This document shows, piece by piece, positions 17,443-25,501 of a stretch of DNA of 38,300 bases. How positions within the stretch are numbered: position 1 is the first letter of the stretch; every line of letters starts with the position of its first letter. Position numbers and translations under genes: made by a program. Source of the stretch: Mycobacterium shimoidei (GTDB lineage: Bacteria > Actinomycetota > Actinomycetes > Mycobacteriales > Mycobacteriaceae); the NCBI GenBank assembly GCA_002101905.1, contig LQPU01000064.1, positions 1-38,300 of the forward strand, given 5' to 3'. The notes under the pieces were generated by a model. That model made no database searches, was not told the DNA's origin, and worked only from the letters and a program-made list of their open reading frames with translations.

Positions 17443-20400
17443 CCCAGCATTGCCCGTGCGAGAGCGACTTCTGGCCACGTGCTGTCGTCGGGAAACCGGT
17501 TCAGTGCGTCCGACAGGGTTGGTGCGGCCGATGCACCGTCGAGCCTGAAATGGTCGGCGGCGGCGCGCAACGCAAAAATCGGCGCATCCTGGTGCCGAGC
17601 CAGCTCCCGGGCCGCCTTAAGCTGGGCGCGCTTTGCCTCGACGTCGTCTGTGGTGTGTGCTCGCAGCCGCAACAGCTCCGCGTCATAGAAGTGCATCTTG
17701 GTGTGCTCGGCCAATTCCAGTGCCGTCTCGAGCCGTTCGCGGGCTTTCGGCACTTCGCCGGCGGCGGTCAACAGCCGAGCCAGGATGGCGTCGTAAAAGG
17801 TGATGAGCGAGATCGCGTTCATGGACCGACATGTCTCGACGAAAGCGGTCAGCGCGGCTATATGCGGCTGCAACACCGCCGGATCGGCGTTGTCCGCCAA
17901 GGCCGTCAGGGCGGCCACTGTAGCCTGCTGCGCGGTTCCGGTGAGCGTCCAGGCATCGAAACCATGCTGCTCGCCCAGGGTGATCAGTTCGGCGGCGATC
18001 TGTGCGGCGCGCTGCAGCTGTCCGGATTCCACCCGAATCAAAATCTCCATCTGCCACACGTACCCCAGGCTGAAAGCGCCTTTGGGAAACGGTGTTTGCG
18101 CGCACCGTCGTTCGGCCCGATCCAGCTCGGTGGCCACGCCGGCGAGATCGCCGTCGATGTAGCGGGACAGCGCCACATGCGTATACAGGCCGGCGGTGGC
18201 GTCGTTGGGCATGAACAGCATCGCTTCGAGGTCGCGGGTGCATTCCTCGGTCAACGTGTTTGCGGCCAGCTCGAGCTTTTCGCGGGCGTAGCCGAACTCG
18301 CCGCGATACCACGCCAGCATGCCGAGCCCGAATTCGTTGATGGGCAGGAAGCACTCGCGCGGACCGGTGAGTTGCGCGCGCACCGATCGGACCAATCGTT
18401 CGGCGCGGTCGAGGTCGGCTCGCATCGTGTAGTACGGGTAGAGCGACATCACCGTCGAAAACAGGTCGTCGTCGGCTAAGTCGCTGCCGCACAGGGCGAG
18501 GCAGCGTTCGAAGTCGGCGGCGACCTTGGGGCTTGACAAGCCTTCGGCAGCCTGTGTCAAAAACGCGCGTCCGAGCCGAAGCGCGACCTCGAGGCGGTCG
18601 CGTTCTGGTCCGGGCACACAGCGGTCGACCTGCGACACGGCATACGTCAGATATGTCAGCGCCTCGCCGAGGGCACCGCGCTGCCGGGCGTTGGCCGACG
18701 CCGCACCGTAGGCCGAGGCCGCCTCGAGGTAGCGCTCGGCGCGCTCGTAGTGGCGCGCGATCAACGGCCAGTCCGGATTGCCTTGCGCGGACGCCAAGGC
18801 GTCCGCGATACGGCTGTGCAAGCTGCGGCGAAGCGTGGGGGGCGCGAGTTCCTCGGCCACTTCCCGCAGCAGCTCATGGCGGAAGCGGAAGCTGTCGCGG
18901 CCAAGCGAATCGAGCACCCGTCCGCTCACCAATTCGGCGAGCACCGCGTCGACGTCATCCTCGGCCAAATCGAGGACCGACAGCACCAGCCCCCGCTCGA
19001 TGCGGCCGCCCATGAGAGCGGCCGCCTCGACCACCCGCACCGCGCTCGGACTGGACCGAAGCCGCGCGAACAACGCCTCATACAGCGTGTCGGGCACGCC
19101 GGTCGAACTGGCCGCATCAGAGGGCTGCTCCTTGATTTTCGCGACCACTTCTTCGATATAGAGCGGAATTCCGACGCAGCGTCGACGTATCGCATGTTGT
19201 TCATCGGCTCGCACCTCCGGGTGCAAGGCCGTGATCAGTTGGTTGGCTTCGTCGTCGCTGAGCGGCTCGAGTTCAAACCCCTGCGCTCGTGCGGTATCGG
19301 GCAACGACATCGGGACGCGGTTGGTCATGACGACCATGACGTGCCCGCCGAGGTCGGCGCTCAGCAGCGAGCGGACCACGTCGACCGTGTCCTCGTCGAA
19401 CCAGTGCATGTCCTCGACGAGGATGAGCGACGGCGTGTCTCGGCTGCACGCCATCAGGTACTCGTGGACTGCGCCGGTGATCTGTTGATACAGCTTGCGG
19501 CCCTCTGCGGGTATCTGCTGGTATCCGGTTTCGGGTCCGATGCCGAGCACCGGAGCCAACAGCGGGACCATGGCGCCCGGGTCCAGTGCGAGTTCCTCGA
19601 TTTCGTGGCGCAAAAGCTGAAGTCGTTCCGCGGGCTGGGATGTGCGGCCGATGCCACAGCGGCGTTCCAACAGCCGTCGGACTGGACGAAGGCCGACGTC
19701 GGTGTAAAACGGCGACCCGATCAGTTGCAGGACGACGCCGTGCGAGCTTTCCGCCATCGCCACGGCCGACCAGGCCAGCCGGCTTTTGCCGATTCCCGCC
19801 TCACCGACGAACACGACACCGGGGGTGTCCAACTGTCCGACACTCACCTGCGCCCACGCCTGTCGCAGGTATGCGAGCTCACGTTCCCGGCCGACCATCG
19901 GGCCTGCCGGAGTGGGGGTGAGGTCGCGTTCGGCGACAACGAGGAAATAGCGAACCGGTTGATCGACTCCCTTGACGGCCTTGGGAAGCTGCGCCTTGAG
20001 TTCGAATCGGGTCCGGACGAGTTGCTCGACAGACTCCGAGACCGCGAGGGTGCCCGGCTCGGCGAGGCTGCACACCCGAGCGGCGAGATTGGCGGCGAAA
20101 CCGTAGACGTCATCTTGCGCGGTGTCCAAGTACGCGATTCCGCGGTGCACCCCGACCCGCACCGCGATGTCGAAACCGAAACGGCGCCGGACTTGTTCAC
20201 TGAGCCTGCCCACCTCACGGGTAATGTCCAACCCGGCCTGCACGGCGCGCCGCACGTCGTCCTCGTGGGGTTCGGGGTGGCCGAAGAATGCCAGCAGCCC
20301 GTCGCCCTTGCTGGTACCGATATGGCCGCCATAACGTTCGACGGTGCGTTGCACCTCATCGCGGTAGCGGCCGACAACCGTGCGATACGTTTCCGGCTCG

Positions 20401-20636
20401 ATCTGCGTCGACAACACCGTCGAGTCGACGAGATCAGCGAAAAGGATTGTTATCCTGCGGATCTCGCCCGAATCGGCGGGCGCGGCGAGCAGGTCTTCGG
20501 CGTCGGCGTTGTGGTGGTCGACGGCCAGAACCTGCTCAGCCAGCCGGTTGGCGGTTGCCCGATGTCCCTCGGCGAGCGCTTGCAGCGCCCGATCGAGCAG
20601 TTCGTCAACGCCAGGCGGCTGGTCGGGTCTGTTCAC
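17439..20636 (-). CDS. Class III nucleotide cyclase - AAA/NACHT-like ATPase - TPR regulator
   Basis: A 1065-residue signalling protein. Residues about 60-235 form a class III adenylate/guanylate cyclase domain: metal Asp D68 in LFADLVDST, D112 in KGDG, D176 in DDVYG, and transition-state N183 and R187. Residues about 245-560 form a STAND-type ATPase with Walker A GEAGIGKS (K284) and Walker B LILVEDMHW (D409). The remaining half is TPR-like helices. The residue aligned with the adenine-selecting Lys of canonical cyclases is T108, with a Lys at 110 instead, so activity or base preference may be altered. Relatives act as stand-alone regulators; ligand and partners are unknown. It starts with GTG overlapping the upstream stop (GTGA). 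Confidence 0.88.
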   Translation of the reverse strand: MNRPDQPPGVDELLDRALQALAEGHRATANRLAEQVLAVDHHNADAEDLLAAPADSGEIRRITILFADLVDSTVLSTQIEPETYRTVVGRYRDEVQRTVERYGGHIGTSKGDGLLAFFGHPEPHEDDVRRAVQAGLDITREVGRLSEQVRRRFGFDIAVRVGVHRGIAYLDTAQDDVYGFAANLAARVCSLAEPGTLAVSESVEQLVRTRFELKAQLPKAVKGVDQPVRYFLVVAERDLTPTPAGPMVGRERELAYLRQAWAQVSVGQLDTPGVVFVGEAGIGKSRLAWSAVAMAESSHGVVLQLIGSPFYTDVGLRPVRRLLERRCGIGRTSQPAERLQLLRHEIEELALDPGAMVPLLAPVLGIGPETGYQQIPAEGRKLYQQITGAVHEYLMACSRDTPSLILVEDMHWFDEDTVDVVRSLLSADLGGHVMVVMTNRVPMSLPDTARAQGFELEPLSDDEANQLITALHPEVRADEQHAIRRRCVGIPLYIEEVVAKIKEQPSDAASSTGVPDTLYEALFARLRSSPSAVRVVEAAALMGGRIERGLVLSVLDLAEDDVDAVLAELVSGRVLDSLGRDSFRFRHELLREVAEELAPPTLRRSLHSRIADALASAQGNPDWPLIARHYERAERYLEAASAYGAASANARQRGALGEALTYLTYAVSQVDRCVPGPERDRLEVALRLGRAFLTQAAEGLSSPKVAADFERCLALCGSDLADDDLFSTVMSLYPYYTMRADLDRAERLVRSVRAQLTGPRECFLPINEFGLGMLAWYRGEFGYAREKLELAANTLTEECTRDLEAMLFMPNDATAGLYTHVALSRYIDGDLAGVATELDRAERRCAQTPFPKGAFSLGYVWQMEILIRVESGQLQRAAQIAAELITLGEQHGFDAWTLTGTAQQATVAALTALADNADPAVLQPHIAALTAFVETCRSMNAISLITFYDAILARLLTAAGEVPKARERLETALELAEHTKMHFYDAELLRLRAHTTDDVEAKRAQLKAARELARHQDAPIFALRAAADHFRLDGASAAPTLSDALNRFPDDSTWPEVALARAMLG

Positions 20637-21361
20637 AGGTTGAGAGTGACCGGCAGGGATAGGCCCGGCTGGGGGACACCATTCTTGAGAACAGCCACTT
20701 CCCCTTGGAAGATGCCGCTGGGAATTCCCGCGGAGTTGATCGCCAACCAGAACTTGCGGTTGCCGCCCGCCTTCAACACGCCGCCCGCAGGTATGAAGCG
20801 GACAAGTCCGGCGATGTCCTCGTCGACACTCGGGCGGGCCAGCTTGCCAATCTTGAGCACCAATTCGTCGGCGGGGTCGGCTCCGTTGATCGTGTATGGG
20901 CCGAAGAACATTCGTGGATCACCCAGCACACCCGGTCCGGCACCGATCGCTTCGGCGATCTCGGCAACCCGAAGGACCCCCATGCCGGTCAAGGCGGCCG
21001 CCGAGTCCACCCACTCGTCTTTGAATGTGCCGGCGTTGAGCTTTTCGGCCGCGTCGCCGGCTACCGCTGTCGCATCGGTCAAAGCACGTTCGATGACCGC
21101 GGCGACCTCGTCGGCGACCAGCATTGGGCCGTTGTTCGGCTGGATCTGCAACGGAATGCGTGCGAGTCCTGCGGCACCGCGCAGGGCGATACGGGCGAGT
21201 TGGGTGATCGATTCGATCGCGTCCGTTGCGGTGTAGGTGGACCCGCTGCCCTTGGTGTCGTTGATCTTGTCGAAGGCATCGATCGCGACCTGCGCCGCGT
21301 CGTTGACCATCTTGCGGGTGATTGTCGCGTAACGGGTGGCGATCGCCATCGGGTCATCCAT
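20633..21361 (-). CDS. Unknown protein with helical N-terminus and beta-sandwich-like C-terminus
   Basis: A 242-residue protein of unknown function. The first 150 or so residues are mostly amphipathic helix (ATRYATITRKMVNDAAQVAID and following). The last 60 look like a beta domain starting at V187-R188-F189 (VRFIPAGGVLKAGG) and ending LSLPVTLNL. This C-terminal module resembles the end of the divergent 218-residue protein at 22996-23652. There is no signal peptide or membrane helix. The ATG at 21361 overlaps the upstream stop by 8 bases, and the gene overlaps the cyclase-AAA gene by 4 bases. The three products are therefore probably made in step and may form a complex. Confidence 0.7.
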   Translation of the reverse strand: MDDPMAIATRYATITRKMVNDAAQVAIDAFDKINDTKGSGSTYTATDAIESITQLARIALRGAAGLARIPLQIQPNNGPMLVADEVAAVIERALTDATAVAGDAAEKLNAGTFKDEWVDSAAALTGMGVLRVAEIAEAIGAGPGVLGDPRMFFGPYTINGADPADELVLKIGKLARPSVDEDIAGLVRFIPAGGVLKAGGNRKFWLAINSAGIPSGIFQGEVAVLKNGVPQPGLSLPVTLNL

Positions 21362-22940
21362 TGGCGCCGTCCTTATCATTCGGAATGACTTGGGGTTTCA
21401 CGTTGTTTTCCGCGGTCTGGTAGACCTTCAGCGCGAACTCTTGCAGCTGCGTGCCGACGGTGCTGGTGATCGCCTTGACGTCATCGCGCGTCATGCCATC
21501 CAGCCAACGGCTGACGGCGTCGGCAGTGACGTCGCGGGTGCGATTGATCAAATCGTTGACCAAGGTGCGGACATCGTCGACGGTATCGCCGAAATTCGGT
21601 GGCAGCGTGGCATGCGCGCCGGCCGGTGGCGGCGATGCAACGCCTGAGTCCATCTGTGCCTCAAAGCCGGCCGGCGGCGTGGTCTGGAACGGCTTGAGGT
21701 TGGTACCTGGGATTTTTCCCGCCAGCAACTTGCGGGCCGTACCGGCGAGCAGCTCGTGAGCGGCATCGCCCCAACCCAACAGGGAGCCGAGCGCAGCCGT
21801 TGCCGTCGGGCTCAGGCCCTGCACGCGCTCCTGCTTGCTGCTGCGGATCCGTACACCCTTCTCGGAGGGATCGCTGCCCTGGCGTGGCGTGATCCAGATG
21901 TAGCCGTTGTCGACTTCGACGATGCCCGAGTCGTCTTGGCGGTTCGGGTCGAGGTCGTAGTTGACGAAGATGCCACCATTGTCATCACGCCCGTAATAGA
22001 ACAGCAGGGCCGTCTTGAGGCACCACTCGTCGCATTCGGGACCGATTTTCTCCAAAATCCGGGACCATCCGCGTTTGGCGTACGGCGGCTGCTGCGCGAC
22101 GACCGAGCAGAAGAACTTGCAGCAAAGGCTCCAGTTTCTCGGGTCAATGATTCTTTCGATGTCGTTGACGCTCAGGTCGTCATCGGTCGCGTCGGTGTAG
22201 AGGGTGCTGCAGTACTGGCCGTTGTCGTCTTCGAGGGTGGCGAAACACGGCAGCGATTGGTCGGCGAATTTCGGATCGACTAATTGCGCAGCCAGGGTAT
22301 GCCAGCTTCGCCGCGAGTCGACGCGCTCGGCTTGGTCGAGCAGAATCTGGACGGTCTGATCCGACAACGGGCTGTCGGCGTCGAATCGGTCGGGGGTTTC
22401 GCGCCAGAAGTTGACCGACGCGGTCATGATCTGCGCGGACAGATTCTCGATCTCTCTGATCTCGGGGGGAGTGCCACCAAGGTTGTCGATCTTCGCCAGC
22501 ACCATCGCCGCGTAGGCGGATCGGGCCAGCACCGGATCATGAGCCGGGTCGTAGGCGTCGGCAACACGCTCTGGCAACTGCGCCGGCGCCAGGCCGGTAT
22601 CGCGGCCCGGCCATTCAATAGAGCGGCCCATCCGCTCTTCGGCCGTCGATGCCTGCAGATAGCCGAGCGACTCGCTAACGGTGGGAAACCTTACGGGCGA
22701 ACGGAAAACGCGCACCGATGGCCGTTTGGCGAAGTCTTCGAGTTCGCGGTACCAGCCGGCCTGGCCGAAACCGGTGGTGCCCGGCAGCAGGGTTTCCACG
22801 GTGCGCAGCACGGCGTCCGGGTTCTCGCCGTTGCCCTGTTTGGCGTATCGGACAGCCTCATCGATGGCGCCGAAAAACGACAATTGGGTTTGTAGCAGAT
22901 TCAGCAACGCCCGACCTCCCACCACTTGTGGCATTAGCAT
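21354..22940 (-). CDS. Unknown 528-residue protein, first gene of the cyclase/FAD operon
   Basis: I do not recognise this family. The protein is soluble in appearance. The central region (about 200-390) holds several Cys residues (LCCKFFCSVV, GPECDEWCLK) and a block rich in Asp and aromatics (LLFYYGRDDNGG, VNYDLDPNR, GYIWITPRQG) that suggests a beta-rich enzymatic or binding fold. A Pro-rich linker (TTPPAGFEA, SPPPAGAHATLPP) precedes a C-terminal amphipathic helical stretch. The ATG at 22940 or 22934 is chosen; longer readings run through the divergent promoter region. The three following genes overlap it or each other, so it heads a four-gene operon. Confidence 0.7.
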   Translation of the reverse strand: MLMPQVVGGRALLNLLQTQLSFFGAIDEAVRYAKQGNGENPDAVLRTVETLLPGTTGFGQAGWYRELEDFAKRPSVRVFRSPVRFPTVSESLGYLQASTAEERMGRSIEWPGRDTGLAPAQLPERVADAYDPAHDPVLARSAYAAMVLAKIDNLGGTPPEIREIENLSAQIMTASVNFWRETPDRFDADSPLSDQTVQILLDQAERVDSRRSWHTLAAQLVDPKFADQSLPCFATLEDDNGQYCSTLYTDATDDDLSVNDIERIIDPRNWSLCCKFFCSVVAQQPPYAKRGWSRILEKIGPECDEWCLKTALLFYYGRDDNGGIFVNYDLDPNRQDDSGIVEVDNGYIWITPRQGSDPSEKGVRIRSSKQERVQGLSPTATAALGSLLGWGDAAHELLAGTARKLLAGKIPGTNLKPFQTTPPAGFEAQMDSGVASPPPAGAHATLPPNFGDTVDDVRTLVNDLINRTRDVTADAVSRWLDGMTRDDVKAITSTVGTQLQEFALKVYQTAENNVKPQVIPNDKDGANG

Positions 22941-22995
22941 AGGCGATGAGCAGGCAAAATGTAGGGCGAACTGCGGGAACCGCAAGGGGGCCGAT
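22941..22995. promoter_or_regulatory. Divergent intergenic region between the two arms of the accessory cluster
   Basis: These 55 bases separate the minus operon (start 22940) from the plus operon (start 22996). They hold the Shine-Dalgarno sequence AAGGGGG (22984-22990) for the plus gene. The minus strand contains TACATT about 17 bases before its ATG as a possible -10. The short shared region implies joint control of the two arms. Confidence 0.4.
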
Positions 22996-23652
22996 GTGAC
23001 CGAACGGCGGGGCGACAACGGCAGCATCGCCGGTGTGCCGTGGGCATCGGTGTTCGATCCGGCACTGAACATCCGGGCCCTGGGGGAGATTCAGGCCCGT
23101 GGATTTCGGGCCGCGACTGAGGTCGTCAATCGGTTCGTCCGAATGGCCGACACCAAATCCGTTGCCGGAGAGGCCGATAACAAACCGGACTCTGCGCCGC
23201 CGCCGGATGTGGACAAACTGTTGCAGCTATGGCAACGGATGGTCGCCCAGGCGGTCGAGTCGCTGCGCGGGGCGACGCGACCACCCGGCGAAGTTGCGAC
23301 CTTCGATGTCCAACACGGCACCTCGAACGGAGCTGTTTGTCTGGTGGCCGCCGAGCCCGGCGCGGTGTCGACCGAAGTCTGGCTGCACAACGCCGGCCCC
23401 GAAGACCTGGGCAAGGTGCGGTTGCGGTGCAGCGACTTGCTGGCCCACGACGGCGCGATGATCGGTTCGGACATGGTGCGCTTCGAGCCCGACACCGTGC
23501 CGATGGTGGCGCGCTGCAGCCGGGGCGTCACCGTGCAGGTGGACGTGCCCGACGGCATCGCCGCCGCCCACTACCGCGGCACGTTGCTTGCCGATGGTTA
23601 TCCCGATATCTGGTTGCCGGTCGTGGTGAGCGTGCTGCCGCGGGACTCATGA
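22996..23652 (+). CDS. Unknown protein with Ig-like C-terminal domain
   Basis: A 218-residue protein of unknown function. An N-terminal helical part (about 25-95, with GFRAATEVVNRFVRMAD and LWQRMVAQAVESL) is followed by a beta-rich part. That part ends with VRFEPDTVPMVARCSRG, VPDGIAAAHYRGTLLADG and LPVVVSV, which looks like an Ig-like or fibronectin-like sandwich. The tail from V161-R162-F163 aligns by eye with the tail of the 242-residue protein on the opposite arm. The GTG at 22996 follows AAGGGGG; the ATG at 22994 is out of frame. The stop overlaps the polyprenyl synthetase start (ATGA), which couples the two. No signal peptide is seen. Confidence 0.72.
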   Translation: MTERRGDNGSIAGVPWASVFDPALNIRALGEIQARGFRAATEVVNRFVRMADTKSVAGEADNKPDSAPPPDVDKLLQLWQRMVAQAVESLRGATRPPGEVATFDVQHGTSNGAVCLVAAEPGAVSTEVWLHNAGPEDLGKVRLRCSDLLAHDGAMIGSDMVRFEPDTVPMVARCSRGVTVQVDVPDGIAAAHYRGTLLADGYPDIWLPVVVSVLPRDS

Positions 23653-24701
23653 CTAGTACGGCCGACCGGTCGGAACTTATTTCCACCGTCGAGGACCGGC
23701 TGCGACAAATCGGGAAAACAGTGCGTCGTTCGATGCTGGACGCGCTGCCCGATGGTGAACCGAGCCAATGGCTTTACGCGCCGATGCGCGAATACCCGTC
23801 GCGGCCGGGTAAGGCGCTGCGGCCGGCGCTGTGCTTGTCGGCGGGCCGCGCCTTCGGGGCGAATCGGGACGACCTGCTCGGCATCGCCGTGGCAATCGAG
23901 CTGATGCACAACGCTTTTCTGGTGCACGACGATGTCGCCGACGGCAGCGAGATGCGCCGCGGCCGGCCCACCTTGGCGTCCAGGTACGGCGTCGCCGCCG
24001 CGCTCAACGCCGGCGACGGTTTGGCGATCGTGGCCGGGCAGGTTCTGCGTGCAGCAACCCGCTGCCTCGACCGCGATCTGGCCGACCTGGTATGGAGCGA
24101 GTTCGACACCATGGCGATGCGCACGCTCGAGGGTCAGGCGACCGAAGTCGGTTGGCAACTCGACGAAGTGGTGGATCTGGGCCCCGAGGACTACCTCAAC
24201 CTCATCATGCACAAGACATGCTGGTACACCACCATCCACCCGCTGCGGGTCGGCGCGCTGGTCGGATCACGGGGCACGGTGGAGCTAGGCCCGTTGGTAC
24301 GCTTCGGGTTTCATTTCGGCGCGGCATTTCAGATCCGCGACGATCTGCTCAACCTCCTCGGTGACGAGCGCATGTATGGCAAGGAAATTCTGGGCGACCT
24401 GTATGAGGGCAAACGCACACTGCCGCTCATGCACCTGCTCAGCGTCGCGCAGGGCTCCGACCACGCGCTGGTGCGTCATTACCTGCGGCTGAAGCGATCG
24501 GAGCGCTCGGCCGAACTGGTGCACACGATCCGCCGGCTGATGGACTCTTACGGCAGCATCAGGTTCACCAGCGAGTACGCCGAAGGGATTCTGCTGGTCG
24601 CCGAGGAGTATTTCGAGCAGGCATTCGCCGCCGCGCAGCCGGGCCCCGACCTCGAGTTCTTGCGGGCGCTGGTGCCCTATGTATGGGCGCGGTGGCGGTG
24701 A
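23649..24701 (+). CDS. Polyprenyl diphosphate synthase (trans-isoprenyl synthetase family)
   Basis: A 350-residue all-helical prenyltransferase that should extend an allylic diphosphate with isopentenyl diphosphate. The first aspartate-rich motif is D94-D95-V-A-D98 (HDDVADGSEMRRG). The second is D231-D232-L-L-N235 (QIRDDLLNLLGD), with Asn in place of the last Asp. GKALRPALCL and YGKEILGDLYEGKRTL are also family segments. F90, four residues before the first motif, may limit chain length to a short or medium product, but this is uncertain. It is coupled to the beta-domain gene and lies divergent from the FAD oxidoreductase operon, so it may make that enzyme's precursor. Confidence 0.9.
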   Translation: MTSTADRSELISTVEDRLRQIGKTVRRSMLDALPDGEPSQWLYAPMREYPSRPGKALRPALCLSAGRAFGANRDDLLGIAVAIELMHNAFLVHDDVADGSEMRRGRPTLASRYGVAAALNAGDGLAIVAGQVLRAATRCLDRDLADLVWSEFDTMAMRTLEGQATEVGWQLDEVVDLGPEDYLNLIMHKTCWYTTIHPLRVGALVGSRGTVELGPLVRFGFHFGAAFQIRDDLLNLLGDERMYGKEILGDLYEGKRTLPLMHLLSVAQGSDHALVRHYLRLKRSERSAELVHTIRRLMDSYGSIRFTSEYAEGILLVAEEYFEQAFAAAQPGPDLEFLRALVPYVWARWR

Positions 24702-24711
24702 GCCAACGGGC

Positions 24712-24717
24712 TAAGGT
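24712..24717 (+). promoter_or_regulatory. -10 element of thyX (leaderless start)
   Basis: TAAGGT fits TANNNT and ends seven bases before the GTG at 24725. It lies only 11 bases after the polyprenyl synthetase stop, so thyX probably has its own promoter independent of the accessory genes. Confidence 0.5.
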
Positions 24718-24724
24718 GAGCGCC

Positions 24725-25477
24725 GTGGCCGAGACCGCGCCGTTGCGCGTGCGACTGATCGCCAAGACCGAGTTCCTGGCGCCGCCGGACGTGCCATGGA
24801 GCACCGACGCCGACGGCGGCCAGGCGTTGCTGGAGTTCGCCGGCCGGGCCTGCTACCAGAGCTGGAGTAAGCCCAACCCCCGCACCGCCACGAACGCGTC
24901 TTATCTGCGGCACATCATCGACGTCGGGCATTTGTCGGTGCTCGAACACGCCAACGTGTCGTTCTACATCACCGGTATCTCCCGATCGTGCACGCACGAG
25001 ATGATCCGGCACCGGCATTTTTCCTACTCGCAGCTGTCGCAGCGTTACGTGCCGGAGAAGAATTCGCAGGTCGTGGTGCCTCCGGGAATGCAGGACGACC
25101 CGGAATTGCAGCAAATCCTGTCCGAGGCCGCCGACGCCAGCCGCGCTACCTATATCGACCTGCTGAGCAGGCTGGAAGCCAAGTTCGCTGATCAGCCCAA
25201 TGCGGTGTTACGGCGAAAGCAGGCCCGTCAGGCCGCCCGCGCCGTGCTGCCCAACGCCACCGAAACCCGCATCGTGGTCACCGGCAACTACCGATCGTGG
25301 CGGCACTTCATCGCCATGCGCGGCAGCGAGCACGCCGACCTGGAGATTCGGCGGCTGGCGATCGCATGCCTGCGCCAGCTCGTCGACGTCGCCCCCGCGG
25401 TCTTCGGTGATTTCCAGATCTCCACGCTGGCCGACGGCACCGAGGTCGCGACCAGTCCGCTCGCCACGGAGTCTTGA
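24725..25477 (+). CDS. thyX: Flavin-dependent thymidylate synthase ThyX
   Basis: A 250-residue FAD enzyme that makes dTMP from dUMP using methylenetetrahydrofolate and NADPH, releasing tetrahydrofolate rather than dihydrofolate. The ThyX signature runs from R95 to R107 (RHRHFSYSQLSQR), with H96, S105, Q106 and R107 in place. The segment RRKQARQAARAVLPNATET is also typical. Length and residue numbers agree with M. tuberculosis ThyX from this GTG. Upstream in-frame GTG codons at 24698 and 24716 are rejected because the -10 hexamer and family length point to 24725. It precedes dapA as in M. tuberculosis. Confidence 0.97.
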   Translation: MAETAPLRVRLIAKTEFLAPPDVPWSTDADGGQALLEFAGRACYQSWSKPNPRTATNASYLRHIIDVGHLSVLEHANVSFYITGISRSCTHEMIRHRHFSYSQLSQRYVPEKNSQVVVPPGMQDDPELQQILSEAADASRATYIDLLSRLEAKFADQPNAVLRRKQARQAARAVLPNATETRIVVTGNYRSWRHFIAMRGSEHADLEIRRLAIACLRQLVDVAPAVFGDFQISTLADGTEVATSPLATES

Positions 25478-25487
25478 GGCCGGCAGG

Positions 25488-25493
25488 TAATCT
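25488..25493 (+). promoter_or_regulatory. -10 element of dapA
   Basis: TAATCT matches TANNNT and ends eight bases before the GTG at 25502, in the 24-base gap after thyX. Initiation at or beside the GTG would give a leaderless dapA mRNA in addition to any read-through from thyX. Confidence 0.5.
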
Positions 25494-25501
25494 GGTCAGC
25501 T

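Noticed and set aside
18750..21236. 828-codon open frame on the + strand opposite the cyclase-AAA gene
   Set aside because: It is antisense to a gene with clear cyclase, Walker and TPR motifs. The predicted peptide is low in known motifs and rich in His, Arg and Gly, typical of a high-GC shadow frame.
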